Shown piece by piece: positions 25,430-34,307 of a stretch of 57,777 nucleotides of DNA. The notes under the pieces were generated by a model, which did not search any database, was not told the DNA's origin, and was given only the letters and a program-made list of their open reading frames with translations. Origin of the DNA: a bacterium (GTDB lineage: Bacteria; UBP6; UBA1177); the NCBI GenBank assembly GCA_017645765.1, contig JAGCNV010000058.1:1-57777 (forward strand). The letters run 5' to 3'. Numbering within the stretch: position 1 is the first letter of the stretch; each line of letters opens with the position of its first letter. The translations under genes were made by a program, and so were the position numbers.

Positions 25430-27304
25430 TTACCAGTTAAGTGCGAACTGCAGTGTTCCGTTGACCGGACTTGCACCGAAAGAAACATTGTATTTTTTCT
25501 TAACCTCTTTCTCTCCGTCGAACTCAATGCAGAAAAGGGTTACTCCTGTCGCGATCAAAGCCACTCCGACACCTGCACCGACAGCACCCATAATCAGATA
25601 TTTGTCACGTTTTTTCCTGGCATCTTCCGCTTTTTTTCTGTATCCGGCAAACAACCCGAAAGTAGCATCATCGTCAAGTTCTTTGTATCTGTCGTAATAT
25701 TTCTTGCGGTCTTTCTCCGCTTTGCTCATTTCATAAAAAGACCATCCACCGAGTCCTCCGGCTATTACTCCTACAGCAAGAGTAGTCGCGGCGACCGCGA
25801 TTCTTGTTCTTTTTCCTGCATTCCAGAGTTCCTCTTTGTACGGATCTTTTTCTTCCTTTTTCTCTTCAGCTGTTGCGTTTTCCTCATTCTTCTGCTGCTG
25901 AGCATCCGCCGCCTGAAGAGAACAGCTTTCCTGAACACCGCACTCACATGCCTTTGCCAGATAAGCCGCCTTTTCAGTTTCGTCTGCGGCATGATTTTCA
26001 GCATAAACACGGCAGTCAGCGCCCGATTTAAGCTCGCATCTTTTGTTTACTGTCTCTTTCACTTTTGCCTTGAACGCCTCATTGTTGGCAATCTCTTTGT
26101 GAACTGTTTCAGACATATAGAACGCATAGTTCTGATAAAGGTCTCCTGAAGGAGCGCCCTGATTCTGCTGCGGCGCAATGAGACCGAGAACATTCATCGT
26201 TCCGAAAACGACACCGTGCTTATCGAGATAAGCGCTCATAAGTTCAGCTTTGCGGCTGCTTTCGATCGAATTGTCGGCGATATTTTTCTCCAGTTCTGCA
26301 AGAGCTGCATCACGAGCGTCCCAATCGGCAGCTGCCTTTTTCCAGTCAGCCGTTCTCTGCTGTGCAAGAGGCTGGAACGGGTTTTTCCCGGCAGCTTTTT
26401 CAACACTTTCCCATGCCGCTACTGCAGCTGACGGCTTTGAAAGAGTCCCTTTCTCTTTTTCGAGCGCTGCAGCTGCCTCGTAAAGTTTCAGGACCTCTGG
26501 ATCAGCGCCCTGTTTCGTCGCATCGTCAGCTTCGGCAAAAGGGGGAAGCAGCCCGACAGGATCTTCCGCAAAAGCATAGGTTTTCTCTGGTTTTTCCTCA
26601 GTTTGTGCAGCAACGGGCTCGGCTTTTTTCTGCTGCGCGTCGCAACCCGGCTGATATTTCAGCTCGCACGCCTTGTTGAACATCATCATCTTTTCATATT
26701 CGATCGTCAGAAAATTTTTTCCGAGATCGTAGCAATCCCTGCCTGACCCGAGATCACAGCGTTTCTGCTTTGTCTCATGAATTTTCGCCTTGAAAGCGTC
26801 GTTTCCTGTGATTTCGTTCTTGTCGGAAACTGTTGAAATCAGATTCATGATTTCCGACGTGCCGAAAGTAACACCGAATTCTTCCAGATACTTCGATGCC
26901 AGACTTGACTTCTGAGCCGCGGGAAGAGCCGGACTCGCGAAAAGGAGTTTGAGTTTGTCAAAGTTCGCCTTGTGTTTTTCGTAAAAATCGGTCAGAACTT
27001 TCCATTCTTCGATCCTTTTCTGAGCAACTTGCAGGAAAGGATTGTTCTGCGTGATTTTTGCGACTTCCTGCCATGCCTCGACCACCGGTCCCGGAATTTT
27101 GAACACTCCCGGCTGTTTTTCGGCATTGACCGCCGCCTCGTAAAGTTTTAAAGCCTGCGGATCGGCACTCAAAAGTGCGTTCTCGTCAACCGTTCCCAGA
27201 GTAAACTCTTTGATCGGCAGATTGAACATTTCCTCTTCCTGCTGCTGCGCAAAAAGCGGGACAGCACAGAAAAGCAAAACAAACAAAGCTCTGATTTTTC
27301 TCAT
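25430..27304 (-). CDS. Exported protein with internal duplication and C-terminal glycine-rich membrane hairpin
   Basis: A 624-residue protein with a signal peptide (AVPLFA|QQQEEE). Two related halves of about 190 residues are visible: DPQALKLYEAAVNAEKQPGVFK...KRCDLGSGRDCYDLGKNF and DPEVLKLYEAAAALEKEKGTLS...KRCELKSGADCRVYAEN, so an internal duplication has occurred. A charged linker follows, then two hydrophobic Ala/Gly-rich segments near 505-525 and 575-600 (VAATTLAVGVIAGGLGGW, LIMGAVGAGVGVALIATGV) that resemble the helical pair seen in many delta-group secreted proteins. The C-terminus FGASPVNGTLQFALNW could be a last beta strand. GGAGG precedes the ATG. Role unknown. Confidence 0.75.
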   Translation of the reverse strand: MRKIRALFVLLFCAVPLFAQQQEEEMFNLPIKEFTLGTVDENALLSADPQALKLYEAAVNAEKQPGVFKIPGPVVEAWQEVAKITQNNPFLQVAQKRIEEWKVLTDFYEKHKANFDKLKLLFASPALPAAQKSSLASKYLEEFGVTFGTSEIMNLISTVSDKNEITGNDAFKAKIHETKQKRCDLGSGRDCYDLGKNFLTIEYEKMMMFNKACELKYQPGCDAQQKKAEPVAAQTEEKPEKTYAFAEDPVGLLPPFAEADDATKQGADPEVLKLYEAAAALEKEKGTLSKPSAAVAAWESVEKAAGKNPFQPLAQQRTADWKKAAADWDARDAALAELEKNIADNSIESSRKAELMSAYLDKHGVVFGTMNVLGLIAPQQNQGAPSGDLYQNYAFYMSETVHKEIANNEAFKAKVKETVNKRCELKSGADCRVYAENHAADETEKAAYLAKACECGVQESCSLQAADAQQQKNEENATAEEKKEEKDPYKEELWNAGKRTRIAVAATTLAVGVIAGGLGGWSFYEMSKAEKDRKKYYDRYKELDDDATFGLFAGYRKKAEDARKKRDKYLIMGAVGAGVGVALIATGVTLFCIEFDGEKEVKKKYNVSFGASPVNGTLQFALNW

Positions 27305-27372
27305 GAAAAACCTCCATCTTTTTCAAAAAATGACAACACATTATACTTAATTGTTATAGAAACGGAAAAAAA

Positions 27373-27648
27373 TTATTTTTTCACGCAGAAAGTTCCTTTC
27401 ACCGATTTAAGGCAGATGTGATCTTTCGGGCATGTCGAGTCGTCGCCCTCCTTGCATCCTTCGATTACGCAGTAACCTGTTTCTTTTATTTTCGGGTGCA
27501 TTTTCGCTATCCACGGCAGGCATTTCGCCCCGGCGCAGCAGTCATCGCTGCTTTTGCACTGCTTGTCGTAGCACGCAGGCCACACATCGTCGGCAGCGAC
27601 CTGCACCGCAAACAGAATCAGAAAGAAAACAACCGCAAATTTTCTCAT
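27373..27648 (-). CDS. Small secreted ten-cysteine protein
   Basis: A 91-residue exported protein. The signal peptide ends near VQVAA|DDVW. The mature part of about 70 residues holds ten Cys (ACYDKQC, DDCCAGAKC, YCVIEGC, STCPKDHIC, FCVKK), an even number consistent with five disulfides, and resembles small disulfide-rich domains in spacing (C-x5-C, CC, C-x4-C) without matching a family I can name. The ATG at 27648 follows AGAGGG. It has its own perfect -10 promoter at 27677-27704 and a gap of 68 nt to the next gene, so it may be independently expressed. Such proteins often act as inhibitors, toxins or binding scaffolds; no assignment is made. Confidence 0.72.
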   Translation of the reverse strand: MRKFAVVFFLILFAVQVAADDVWPACYDKQCKSSDDCCAGAKCLPWIAKMHPKIKETGYCVIEGCKEGDDSTCPKDHICLKSVKGTFCVKK

Positions 27649-27676
27649 TTTTCCCTCTAAAATCAAAATCCGTGCG

Positions 27677-27704
27677 ATTATATTTTTAGCAGAACCCTTT
27701 GCAA
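27677..27704 (-). promoter_or_regulatory. Promoter of the ten-cysteine protein
   Basis: On the minus strand TTGCAA (27699-27704) is followed after 16 nt by TATAAT (27677-27682), ending about 28 nt before the start codon. Confidence 0.6.
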
Positions 27705-27719
27705 GTTATAAAGAAACCG

Positions 27720-30092
27720 TTATCTCACACATTTTACACTATGGAGCTCCCATTTGTCTTCCCGTTCGATCTTTCCACTCTTTAAGTCCACGTACCACGC
27801 TTCGTTGTCATAATAATAGTAATCATACTCGTCATAATAATCGTCGTCATCATCATAGTCGCGCACTTTTCTCAAACAATCATCAGTTGTTGCAATATTG
27901 GTTGTGGAACTCCAGAGGAAAGAATCCATTACATCCATATCAGGGAAATATGTGGACATATCCGATTTTCCATAGTTTACAAGTGAAAAAAGCTCGTTTC
28001 TGTTCGGCAGTCTCCAGTCTGAATAACCTGCATATTCAAGGTTTTCGCAGTAGGCAAGAGCGTCAGCCCAATCCAGCCATGACGGAGCGCTTGACTTCTG
28101 CCAGATCAGATCAGTCGCAGGGTCTTTTACTATTTCCTCTCCGTTGTTTTTCGATATTTCAAACTTTGAAGAATGCTCCTGTTTTTCTCCTTTCACGCAT
28201 ATAAAATCCATTTCATAGTCGGTGGAATTCACTTTGGTCATACCGATCCAAACCGCCAGAACATTTTCTCCGTACAAAGTCCCTGACATAAGGCGGTAAG
28301 CGCTTATTCCCAACTCAGACCAGAATTTAGGACCGCTGTAATCGTTTGTGTCGACAAGATTCACGAGTTCCCATATCTCGGGCAACCGCCATCCATCTCC
28401 AAGATTTTCGCAGTACGCTTTTGCATCCTCGTACTTCAGCTGTTTTTCAGTTGAGATCCATTTAAGACCTGTAGCGTGTTCTGCTATAATTCCGCCTGAC
28501 GAAGTGAATTTTAGAGGCGTGCAGGTTCTGCCTGCATACTGCGAATCCTGCCCGAAAAGTTCTTCCCCTTCTTCGGCGCACGGCATTTCGTAATCTTTTG
28601 CTCCTTTACTTGTAGATTTATAATTTTCTTTTTTGTAGCAGAGCTTCTGCCCCGTGCAGATATTTTTTGAGACATCGATTTTTTCGCACTTTTTGCCGTC
28701 AGACCCCAAGCGATATCCTTCACGGCACTTCTTGCAATAATATGTTTTAAGGTTTTCCGCGATACAAATTTCACCCTCTTCGCACGAATCGGCTTTGCAT
28801 GGGCTTGTACACTTTTTTCCGTCCCAGAAAAAACCTTCAGCGCAGGCGCAGAGGTATCTTTTCGCACTTTTCGGGAAACACTCGTCCAAAGCGTTTTCAA
28901 TATCTTTGCACGGATCGGATCTGCACGGATCTTCGACACATCCTTCGCCGTTCCAGAAAAAGCCGTCATCGCAAAGTCCGCCGCCTCTGACGCAGAAAGT
29001 CCCGTATCCTATATTTTTTTCCATGGCTTCAGTGTAGCCGCCGAGCGCTGAAAAAGTATAAGCTTCTTCAGGGGAACCGATCTTTGTCGAAGAAGACCAG
29101 AAAAGATGAGGATAATCGGTAATTTCCACCGCAAATCTTCTGATTTCGTAATTGTACATCGTGAAAAGTTCGTTTATGCTCGGCAGTCTCCAGTCGCTGA
29201 ACCCTGCATATTCAAGATTTTCGCAGTAGGAAAGAGCTTCTTCCCAGTTTTTTTCCGTCTCAAGATTTTTCTGCCACAGCAATTTGTAACGGGATCCTTC
29301 CAGGACCTCGTCTCCGGCTATACTTTTCGTTACAAGCAATGAATAAGTATCATACTTTTCGCCCCTGACACAACGCAGGATGTGTGTCTCATCCTGCTGT
29401 GCAATAGTTGTTTCAACATCATATACGGACCCCTCTCCTGAATCGTTGTGGTCTTTGATAATATACGGGTAATAATTGCCCGAATAGTCGGAATAATCCG
29501 ATGATAAAGTCCAGAAATAAAGATCCTTAGAACTGTTCTTCCGATATTCAAAACCGCTTTCTGCCGCCTCTTCATCGTTCAATCCGGCAATAGTAAAAGC
29601 TTCCGGAAGAGTGGGAAGCCGCCAGTCGCTGAAGCCGCCGTATTCAAGATTTTTGCAGGAATCAGAGGCCTCTTTCCAAGTTCTTTCGGGAAGAAATGAA
29701 GAAGTCCACTCCAGTCCGGTAAAATTATCAACAGTCACCTTTTCGTTTTCCGCATTTAATTTTACCGAAAAATGCCTTTTAGTGCAGAAGCCGCGCTTTG
29801 AATACTGTGCATCCTGGCCATAAAATTTTTCTCCGTATTCAGGACAAACTATTTCACCTTCGTTGTCATAGCACGAATCGAAATTCCGGCACACAAAGGC
29901 TTCATTCGTCGCAGGATAAACTATATAATCTTCGTCTTCGGTTTCTTCTTCATCTTCGTCTTTTCCGCTCTCTCCGTGCAGACTGTCATCATCGTTTCCT
30001 TCCGGAAGTTTACCTCCCGAAGAAGAATTGCCGCAACCTGCAGTCATAAAAACCGCAGCAATAAAAATAATCAAAATGATGATTTTTTTCAT
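27720..30092 (-). CDS. Lipoprotein with four DUF1566 domains and central EGF-like region
   Basis: A 790-residue predicted lipoprotein (VFMTAGC lipobox) with an acidic linker (EDEEETEDEDY). Four DUF1566 domains are present, two on each side of a Cys-rich centre: FTGLEWTSSFLPERTW with DWRLPTLPEAFT, KLLWQKNLETEKNW with DWRLPSINELFT, TGLKWISTEKQLKY with GWRLPEIWELVN, and TDLIWQKSSAPSWL with DWRLPNRNELFS. The EGF-like centre (CDDGFFWNGEGC, PCRSDPCKDIENALDEC, CKADSCEEGEIC) separates the pairs. A peculiar tyrosine/aspartate run (about 20 residues of D and Y) interrupts the last domain. The start at 30092 follows GGAGGAGTCAGGT. Likely extracellular and disulfide-bonded; ligand unknown. Confidence 0.82.
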   Translation of the reverse strand: MKKIIILIIFIAAVFMTAGCGNSSSGGKLPEGNDDDSLHGESGKDEDEEETEDEDYIVYPATNEAFVCRNFDSCYDNEGEIVCPEYGEKFYGQDAQYSKRGFCTKRHFSVKLNAENEKVTVDNFTGLEWTSSFLPERTWKEASDSCKNLEYGGFSDWRLPTLPEAFTIAGLNDEEAAESGFEYRKNSSKDLYFWTLSSDYSDYSGNYYPYIIKDHNDSGEGSVYDVETTIAQQDETHILRCVRGEKYDTYSLLVTKSIAGDEVLEGSRYKLLWQKNLETEKNWEEALSYCENLEYAGFSDWRLPSINELFTMYNYEIRRFAVEITDYPHLFWSSSTKIGSPEEAYTFSALGGYTEAMEKNIGYGTFCVRGGGLCDDGFFWNGEGCVEDPCRSDPCKDIENALDECFPKSAKRYLCACAEGFFWDGKKCTSPCKADSCEEGEICIAENLKTYYCKKCREGYRLGSDGKKCEKIDVSKNICTGQKLCYKKENYKSTSKGAKDYEMPCAEEGEELFGQDSQYAGRTCTPLKFTSSGGIIAEHATGLKWISTEKQLKYEDAKAYCENLGDGWRLPEIWELVNLVDTNDYSGPKFWSELGISAYRLMSGTLYGENVLAVWIGMTKVNSTDYEMDFICVKGEKQEHSSKFEISKNNGEEIVKDPATDLIWQKSSAPSWLDWADALAYCENLEYAGYSDWRLPNRNELFSLVNYGKSDMSTYFPDMDVMDSFLWSSTTNIATTDDCLRKVRDYDDDDDYYDEYDYYYYDNEAWYVDLKSGKIEREDKWELHSVKCVR

Positions 30093-30129
30093 ACCTGACT
30101 CCTCCGCAGACAGCAACAAAAACGGCAGG

Positions 30130-30157
30130 ATTTTAAAGAAAATCAGGAAAAAAACAA
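30130..30157 (-). promoter_or_regulatory. Promoter of the four-DUF1566 lipoprotein
   Basis: On the minus strand TTGTTT (30152-30157) is followed after 16 nt by TAAAAT (30130-30135). Confidence 0.55.
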
Positions 30158-30162
30158 CATTC

Positions 30163-30221
30163 GCGCCGTGTCGAGATTACGAAATAACGATATCTCGGTA
30201 TATCGACAAGATTGGCGGCGC
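30163..30221. repeat. Long nested inverted repeat between the hydrogenase terminator and the next promoter
   Basis: GCGCCG (30163-30168) pairs with CGGCGC (30216-30221) and TGTCGA (30169-30174) with TCGACA (30203-30208). An inner CGAGAT/ATCTCG pair is also present. The element ends 6 nt before the -35 box of the neighbouring lipoprotein gene. It may be a structured 3' element, an operator or a dispersed repeat. Confidence 0.5.
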
Positions 30222-30253
30222 GGCGATTGAAAAAAATTCCCGCAGCGCAGAGC

Positions 30254-30280
30254 AAAAAAAAGCCCCGGCGGACCGGGGCT
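30254..30280 (-). terminator. Rho-independent terminator of the hydrogenase operon
   Basis: On the minus strand a perfect 8-bp stem AGCCCCGG/CCGGGGCT (30261-30268 with 30273-30280) is followed by seven T (30254-30260). It lies 26 nt after the hndD stop codon. Confidence 0.93.
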
Positions 30281-30305
30281 GGAAAGTGGATCAAGCTTGA
30301 ATCAA

Positions 30306-32084
30306 CTACTTGACTTCTTCGATTTTTACGCTCTTGTCAATGTAGTGAGTGTGAAGCTGTTCGTGTGCGAGATGGCTGTTCGGCTCACCGTAGTACTCTT
30401 TGTAGATCGCGATGATATCCGGGTTCTCGTGAGACTTTCTGATCGGTTTGCCTGCGTCTTCACGGTAGGTAGCTTCCATACGTTTTGCGATGATATCGCC
30501 GTTGCCGTGATGGTAGGGCTGACCTGCGCCGCCGATGCAGCCGCCTGTGCAAGCCATGACTTCGATGAAGTGATAGCCGTTCGGGTTGCCTGCGCGGACT
30601 TCTTCCATGAGTTTGCGTGCGTTGCCGAGGCCGTAGCAAACAGCGACTTTAACAGGAAGACCGTCAACGTCGATGACAGCTTCTTTGAGGCCTTCAAGAC
30701 CACGAACTTCCATGAAGTCGACTTTCGGAAGGGTCTTGCCGGTATGAACTTCGTAAGCGGTACGAAGAGCAGCTTCCATAACGCCGCCTGTTGCTCCGAA
30801 GATAACAGCTGCACCTGTGGACTGTCCGAGCGGAGAATCGAAATCCTCTTCCGGAAGTTCTTTGAGGTCGATGTTGTACTGTTTGATCATGTGAGCGAGC
30901 TCGCGTGTGGTCAACGAGAAATCGACATCCTGATCTTTGCCGTTTCCGAGTTCAGGACGTGCGACTTCGCTCTTCTTAGCAAGGCACGGCATGATGGAAA
31001 CAACGACCATATCTTCACGTTTTACGCCGATTTTGTTAGCGAAGTAGTTCTTTGCGACTGCGCCGAACATACCCTGCGGAGATTTAGCGGTTGACGGGTA
31101 GTCAAGAAGATCCGGGAAATTCTTCTCATAGAATGTTACCCAAGCCGGGCAGCATGATGTGAAGAGCGGAAGTTTGACATCTTTGTCACCAGCGAGGAAT
31201 TTCTTTACACGACCGAGGAACTCAGTTCCTTCTTCCATGATGGTAAGGTCAGCAGACCAGTCGGTATCGAATACATAGTTGAAGCCGAGTCTTCTAAGAG
31301 CTGCAGCCATTTTGCCGGTAACGATCGTTCCGGGTTCCATGCCGAACTCTTCGCCGAGAGCGACTCTGACTGCCGGAGCTGTCTGAACAACAACTGTCTT
31401 GGTCGGGTCGTTGAGAGCTTTTACTACATCGCCGATGTTGTCAACGAGTGTAAGAGCACCTACCGGGCAAACCTGGACGCACTGTCCGCAGTTTACACAT
31501 GAGGATTCGCCGAGAGCAGCTTCGAATGCCGGAGCAACGACTGCCGGGAAACCGCGGTGAACAGCCGAAAGAGCACCAACGCTCTGGATGTTCGAGCACA
31601 TCGATTCGCAGCGGCGGCACATGATGCATTTATCTACATCGCGGTAAACCGAAAGGGTGCTGTCCTTTTTGTATGTTGACTGGATACCTTTGAACGGGAT
31701 CTCGCGGATACCGAGTGTTGCTGCGAGGCTCTGAAGTTCGCAGTCGCCCGATTTCGCGCACTGGAGACAATCATTCGGATGGTCGGAAAGAAGAAGTTCT
31801 ACGATTGTCTTTCTTGCGTTGAGAACTCTTGCGGATGTCGTTTTGATGACCATACCGTCTCTAACGTCCGTAGCACAAGCAGGAACGAGGTTTCCTTTTC
31901 CGCCTTCCATTTCGACGACACAAACACGGCAGGAAGCGGGCTTGTTTACAAAGTTGATCGGTTTAAGATTCATGTGGCAGAGCGTCGGGATTTTGATGCC
32001 GTTTCTTTTTGCGGCTTCAAGAACCGTTATTCCGTTCTCGACTTCGTAAACTCTACCGTCGATTGTAATTTTTATCATATCCAT
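30306..32084 (-). CDS. hndD: [FeFe] hydrogenase catalytic subunit (HndD/HydA, group A)
   Basis: Cytoplasmic catalytic subunit that reduces protons to H2 or oxidises H2. The 592 residues hold, in order, a [2Fe-2S] domain (CHM, CRVC), a His-Cys3 [4Fe-4S] site (HPNDCLQCAKSGDC, about 98-117), two [4Fe-4S] ferredoxin clusters (CIMCRRCESMC, CVNCGQCVQVCP) and the H-cluster domain. Its three motifs are FTSCCPAW (L1, about 305), IMPCLAKKSE (L2, about 365) and EVMACTGGCIGGAGQP (L3, about 508); L3 differs slightly from the usual GGGQP. The set-up matches the HndD/HydA subunit of multimeric NAD(P)-linked, often electron-bifurcating, enzymes. The stop is followed by a terminator. Maturases HydE/F/G are not in the window. 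Confidence 0.95.
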   Translation of the reverse strand: MDMIKITIDGRVYEVENGITVLEAAKRNGIKIPTLCHMNLKPINFVNKPASCRVCVVEMEGGKGNLVPACATDVRDGMVIKTTSARVLNARKTIVELLLSDHPNDCLQCAKSGDCELQSLAATLGIREIPFKGIQSTYKKDSTLSVYRDVDKCIMCRRCESMCSNIQSVGALSAVHRGFPAVVAPAFEAALGESSCVNCGQCVQVCPVGALTLVDNIGDVVKALNDPTKTVVVQTAPAVRVALGEEFGMEPGTIVTGKMAAALRRLGFNYVFDTDWSADLTIMEEGTEFLGRVKKFLAGDKDVKLPLFTSCCPAWVTFYEKNFPDLLDYPSTAKSPQGMFGAVAKNYFANKIGVKREDMVVVSIMPCLAKKSEVARPELGNGKDQDVDFSLTTRELAHMIKQYNIDLKELPEEDFDSPLGQSTGAAVIFGATGGVMEAALRTAYEVHTGKTLPKVDFMEVRGLEGLKEAVIDVDGLPVKVAVCYGLGNARKLMEEVRAGNPNGYHFIEVMACTGGCIGGAGQPYHHGNGDIIAKRMEATYREDAGKPIRKSHENPDIIAIYKEYYGEPNSHLAHEQLHTHYIDKSVKIEEVK

Positions 32085-32099
32085 GTGTTTCTCCTTTGC

Positions 32100-33896
32100 C
32101 TACTGTTTGCTAATTGCGCCAAATTTACATGTATCGATGCAGGTTCCGCATTTGATACATTTTTCCTGGTCGATCGTCTGAGGCTGTTTTACAACGCCGG
32201 TAATTGCGTTGACCGGGCACTTTCTTGCGCATGCCGTGCAGCCTATGCACTTCTCAGGATTGATGACATAGCTGAGAAGGTCTTTGCACTGTCCAGCCGG
32301 GCATTTTTTGTCTTTTACGTGAGCAAGGTACTCATCGTAGAAGTTGTCAAGAGTCGAGATAACAGGGTTCGGAGCCGTCTGACCAAGTCCGCAGAGAGCG
32401 GTGTCTTTGATGACGTTTGCAAGATTCTTGAGGGTATCAAGATCTTCCATAGTTCCGTTGCCTTTGATTATCTTGTCGAGGATCTCGTTCATTCTCTTGT
32501 TGCCGACACGGCACGGAGTGCATTTGCCGCAGGATTCGTCGACTGTGAAGTCGAGGTAGAATTTTGCGATCGAAACCATGCAGTTGTCTTCGTCCATAAC
32601 GATCATACCGCCGGAACCCATGATCGATTTAGCCGCAGCAAGGCTCTCGTAGTCAACCGGAGTGTCAAGGTGTTTTTCTGTCAGGCAGCCGCCCGAAGGT
32701 CCGCCGGTCTGAACAGCTTTGAATTTTTTGCCGCCTTTGATTCCGCCGCCGATTTCATAAATGATCTCGCGGAGAGTCGTTCCCATCGGAACTTCGATAA
32801 GACCGACGTTGTTGATCTTGCCGGCAAGCGCGAAAACCTTCGTACCTTTCGATTTTTCGGTTCCGATCTTGCTGAACCAGTCAGCGCCCTTGAGGTAAAT
32901 GACAGGAACGTTAGCGAAAGTTTCGACGTTGTTTACGTTGGAGGGCATTCCGTTGTAGCCTTTTACAGCCGGGAACGGAGGTTTAATCGTCGGTTCGCCT
33001 CTCTGGCCTTCCATCGAGTGGATAAGAGCTGTTTCCTCGCCGCATACGAATGCGCCTGCACCGTATCTGAGCTCGATGTCGAACTCGAAACCGGTTCCCA
33101 TGATGTCTTTGCCGAGAAGACCGTATTCACGAGCCTGGTCGATAGCGATCTGAAGTCTTCTGATTGCAAGCGGATATTCAGCTCTGATGTAAACAAGACC
33201 TTTAGTTGCGCCGATGCAGTATCCGCAGATAGCCATAGCTTCGATGATCGAGTGCGGGTCGCCTTCGAGTATCGATCTGTCCATGAATGCACCCGGGTCG
33301 CCTTCGTCAGCGTTGCAGATGACGTATTTCTGTTCAGCGTTCGGAACGAGTGTTCTTGCAAGTTCCCATTTTTTGCCGGTCGGGAAGCCTGCGCCGCCTC
33401 TGCCGCGGAGACCTGACTTTTTCATTTCTTCGATAGCCTGTTCCGGAGTCATTTCGGAAAGGACTTTACCGAGAGCAGCGTAACCGTCTCTTGCGATGTA
33501 TTCACGGATGTCTTCGGGGTTGATGAAACCGCAGTTTCTAAGAGCGACTCTCATCTGCTTCTTGTAGAAACCCATGTGTTTCGAATCGGCAATGTGAGCG
33601 TTTGCTTTCGGGTCGGTGTAGAGAAGTCTCTCGACCTTTCTACCTTTAATAATATGTTCGTTGATGATGTTCTCGACATCTTCTTCCTTGACCTGAACGT
33701 AGAAGGTGTTGTCGGGAAGTATTTTAACGATGGGGCCTTTCTCGCAGAAGCCGAAGCAGCCTGTGGTGATGACCTGTACATCGTTGATGTTCTTTTCTTT
33801 AAGAACGGCTTCGAATTTTCTTACTATGCCTGCGCTGTTCGAAGCTTTGCAGCCTGTACCGCCGCAGCAGAGAATATGAAATCTGTAATGTGTCAT
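32100..33896 (-). CDS. hndC: NAD(P)-binding flavoprotein subunit of the hydrogenase (HndC/HydB, NuoF-like)
   Basis: The diaphorase subunit that passes electrons between NAD(P)H and the hydrogenase. An N-terminal thioredoxin-like [2Fe-2S] domain (LCCGGTGC, TGCFGFCEKGP) precedes the NuoF core with the dinucleotide/FMN motif GLRGRGGAGFPTGKKW (about 165), GAGAFVCGEETALIHSMEG (about 280) and the N3-type cluster SCGKCTPCRVG (about 455). Two C-terminal [4Fe-4S] ferredoxin motifs (CIGCTACARKCP, CIKCGTCIDTC) finish the chain. This architecture is standard for HndC/HydB. The start is the ATG at 33896 after GGGAG; the TTG two codons upstream sits too close to the ribosome site. The 15-nt gap to hndD and 12-nt gap from hndB show one operon. 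Confidence 0.95.
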   Translation of the reverse strand: MTHYRFHILCCGGTGCKASNSAGIVRKFEAVLKEKNINDVQVITTGCFGFCEKGPIVKILPDNTFYVQVKEEDVENIINEHIIKGRKVERLLYTDPKANAHIADSKHMGFYKKQMRVALRNCGFINPEDIREYIARDGYAALGKVLSEMTPEQAIEEMKKSGLRGRGGAGFPTGKKWELARTLVPNAEQKYVICNADEGDPGAFMDRSILEGDPHSIIEAMAICGYCIGATKGLVYIRAEYPLAIRRLQIAIDQAREYGLLGKDIMGTGFEFDIELRYGAGAFVCGEETALIHSMEGQRGEPTIKPPFPAVKGYNGMPSNVNNVETFANVPVIYLKGADWFSKIGTEKSKGTKVFALAGKINNVGLIEVPMGTTLREIIYEIGGGIKGGKKFKAVQTGGPSGGCLTEKHLDTPVDYESLAAAKSIMGSGGMIVMDEDNCMVSIAKFYLDFTVDESCGKCTPCRVGNKRMNEILDKIIKGNGTMEDLDTLKNLANVIKDTALCGLGQTAPNPVISTLDNFYDEYLAHVKDKKCPAGQCKDLLSYVINPEKCIGCTACARKCPVNAITGVVKQPQTIDQEKCIKCGTCIDTCKFGAISKQ

Positions 33897-33908
33897 GCTC
33901 AAACTCCC

Positions 33909-34298
33909 TTATTTAACCGTTTCGTAATTAACCGGGATGATACCTTCTACGAGCTCGCCGTTCTTGATGTATTTTTCAAGAATTTCGCTAGCTTTTTCGA
34001 CATTTACATGACCGAAAACGATAGGATCTTTGCCGGGAAGTTTAACTTCGATCGTCGGTTCTGCATAGCAGTATCCCATGCAGCCTGTCTGGGTTACAAC
34101 CGCCTTGATTCCCTGTTTGTCGAGTTCTTCAAGGTAGAAATCCATAACTTCTTTAGCGCCGCTTGCGATTCCGCATGTAGCCATAGCGACTTTGATCTGG
34201 ATAAGGGAATCGACATTGTCTCCGTTCTCTCTGAGAGAAACGGTGTTTTTGAATTCCGAGCTCATTTTTTTGAGATCAGCAAGTGATTTTACTGCCAT
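33909..34298 (-). CDS. hndB: Thioredoxin-like [2Fe-2S] hydrogenase subunit HndB
   Basis: A 129-residue ferredoxin with the four-Cys pattern of the thioredoxin-like [2Fe-2S] family: MATCGIASGA (about residue 40) and TGCMGYCYAEP (about 70), i.e. C-x8+-C and C-x3-C. In HndABCD complexes and the four-subunit bifurcating hydrogenases this small subunit sits between the NuoE- and NuoF-like subunits. GGAGGGTAAA lies just before the ATG at 34298, and the gene is separated from hndA by 9 nt and from hndC by 12 nt. The name is given by homology pattern and position. Confidence 0.88.
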   Translation of the reverse strand: MAVKSLADLKKMSSEFKNTVSLRENGDNVDSLIQIKVAMATCGIASGAKEVMDFYLEELDKQGIKAVVTQTGCMGYCYAEPTIEVKLPGKDPIVFGHVNVEKASEILEKYIKNGELVEGIIPVNYETVK

Positions 34299-34307
34299 TT
34301 TACCCTC

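Noticed and set aside
31779-33416. Long plus-strand open frame (545 codons) antisense to hndC and hndD
   Set aside because: It mirrors well-conserved hydrogenase genes, has no ribosome site, and its translation is low-complexity Ser/Arg/Phe-rich without motifs; it is a codon-bias shadow.
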